Shown here: piece after piece, positions 63,318 through 64,000 of the stretch
How the letters are laid out: each line of letters begins with the position of its first letter
How positions within the stretch are numbered: position 1 is the stretch's first letter
NCBI RefSeq assembly: GCF_037975245.1
Contig: NC_092562.1
Span: forward strand, 11,517,001 to 11,581,000
Origin: Apostichopus japonicus
Taxonomy: Eukaryota; Echinodermata; Holothuroidea; Aspidochirotida; Stichopodidae
Length of the DNA: 64,000 bases
Reading direction: 5' to 3'
The notes under the pieces: model-generated
Seen by the model: the letters and a program-made list of their open reading frames with translations, nothing else
What the model was told of the DNA's origin: nothing
The model's database searches: none
Program-made: the position numbers and the translations under genes

Positions 63318-63359
63318 GGAAGGTCCGGACCCCCTGGACCCCCTCTGGATCCGCGCCTG
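63318..63359. mobile_element. hAT-type terminal fragment
   Basis: gtccggaccccctggacccc, then TCTGGATCCGCGCCTG. The reverse complement begins CAGGCGCGGATCCAG, a hAT-like end. The partner is not identified. Confidence 0.4.
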
Positions 63360-64000
63360 CGGCCAGCTGGAGTATACTCCCCCTTTTCAACCTCAACACA
63401 ATCTTGCATTGAAGCTAACAATAACCTATTGTTAGTCTAAAATTCTAAAGATACCTCAGAATGCACCATTTGACGTCTTAACGTCTAATTCTGCATCGGA
63501 GTCGGGCTACAACCACGCTATAGGGTCATACCTTATTCCAATTATAGAATTCTCCATTCGCCTCTGGTCCTTCCATAAAGGTTCCTTTCACTGACCTATA
63601 TATTGCGCAATATTTTGGGGAAATCATAAAACCCTCTTTTGCACGGACCGTGCTACTCTTCTTCGTCTCATGGGGGTTAGACTGGGGGTTTGAGAGGGTC
63701 TAAAGTACTTGGGAAACTTTGGAAGGAATAAAGACAATAACATATAGATGCAAAAGCAGATTCAATGATAGTTTATTGTCAATTCAATCCACAATATTAA
63801 TACCTACATGTGATCGAAGTAATACTTTCTACAGATATTCTTTCACCCCTATATTACAATATATTGTCCAAGGTTCCTAAAGTACAGGTTTCATTAAGTT
63901 TTCAAATCAGAGCCTTATTTAGACGAGTGTGCAAATTTGATGCCAGAGACCCAGTATCTGTACAATACATAAGGTGAGAAGAAGAAGACAAAAAGAAGAA
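63360..64000. other. non-coding; possible minus-strand polyA signal at 63772-63777
   Basis: No coding sequence seen. TTTATT at 63772 reads AATAAA on the minus strand and could end a gene beyond the window, but this is weak. Confidence 0.3.

Noticed and set aside
60779-63359. One complete hAT element bounded by CAGGGCCGGATCC and its partner at 63359, enclosing the transposase fossil
   Set aside because: The ends are similar, but the outside 8-mers (gtttgatg and cggccagc) differ, so the two ends need not belong to one insertion.

Overview
The window looks like nuclear DNA of a marine invertebrate deuterostome, most likely an echinoderm and possibly a sea cucumber. Coding sequence is sparse and split by GT..AG introns. 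Between the exons lie AT-rich DNA, long (TA)n arrays, poly-G/C runs, minisatellites, short inverted-repeat transposons and a Tx1/L1-type LINE. The taxon is inferred from this character and is not proven. Nothing looks bacterial or viral: there are no operons, CRISPR arrays or rRNA genes, and no convincing tRNA genes.

Region 1 (1-10.2 kb). Small plus-strand exons (496-576, a duplicated copy at 4686-4772, and 5647-5739) share one splice phase and probably belong to one unnamed gene. A 2-kb field of dispersed repeats lies between the two exon copies. On the minus strand, two exons (7634-7400 and 7065-6923) encode a BEN domain and the end of its protein. Immediately beyond is a 502-codon reading frame for the C-terminal half of an EnSpm/CACTA-like transposase (8156-9664).

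Region 2 (10.2-25.9 kb). I see no genes here. It holds a CpG-rich degenerate repeat, a fold-back repeat, a 208-bp tandem array with higher-order structure and (TA)n arrays. It also holds a 0.9/1.4-kb segmental duplication, one copy of which carries a TTAA-flanked MITE, and a 28-bp minisatellite.

Region 3 (25.9-43.3 kb). This is the best gene of the window: a complete sodium-coupled monocarboxylate transporter of the SLC5A8/SLC5A12 type. I assembled it from 15 coding exons with matching phases, giving 606 residues. Its introns contain exon echoes, a 23-bp repeat that multiplies a splice donor, a hAT-type MITE with target duplication, and a full-length antisense Tx1-like LINE with both frames open, sitting between two (TA)n tracts.

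Region 4 (43.3-51.2 kb). Three tandem arrays (about 37, 31 and 92 bp units), a frameshifted gene fragment, an (ACGC)n microsatellite, a palindromic MITE and a hAT-like element.

Region 5 (51.3-53.4 kb). A two-exon gene for an unnamed 647-residue protein. Its disordered, basic then acidic N-terminal part is followed by a C-terminal domain that I tentatively read as a papain-fold cysteine peptidase. Its 177-bp intron is open in frame, so intron retention would give 706 residues.

Region 6 (53.4-64 kb). Mostly non-coding: nested hAT-type MITEs with clear 8-bp target duplications, fragments of a dispersed G-tract repeat family, and a decayed hAT transposase gene on the minus strand (about 62.57-60.96 kb) with frameshifts and stops.
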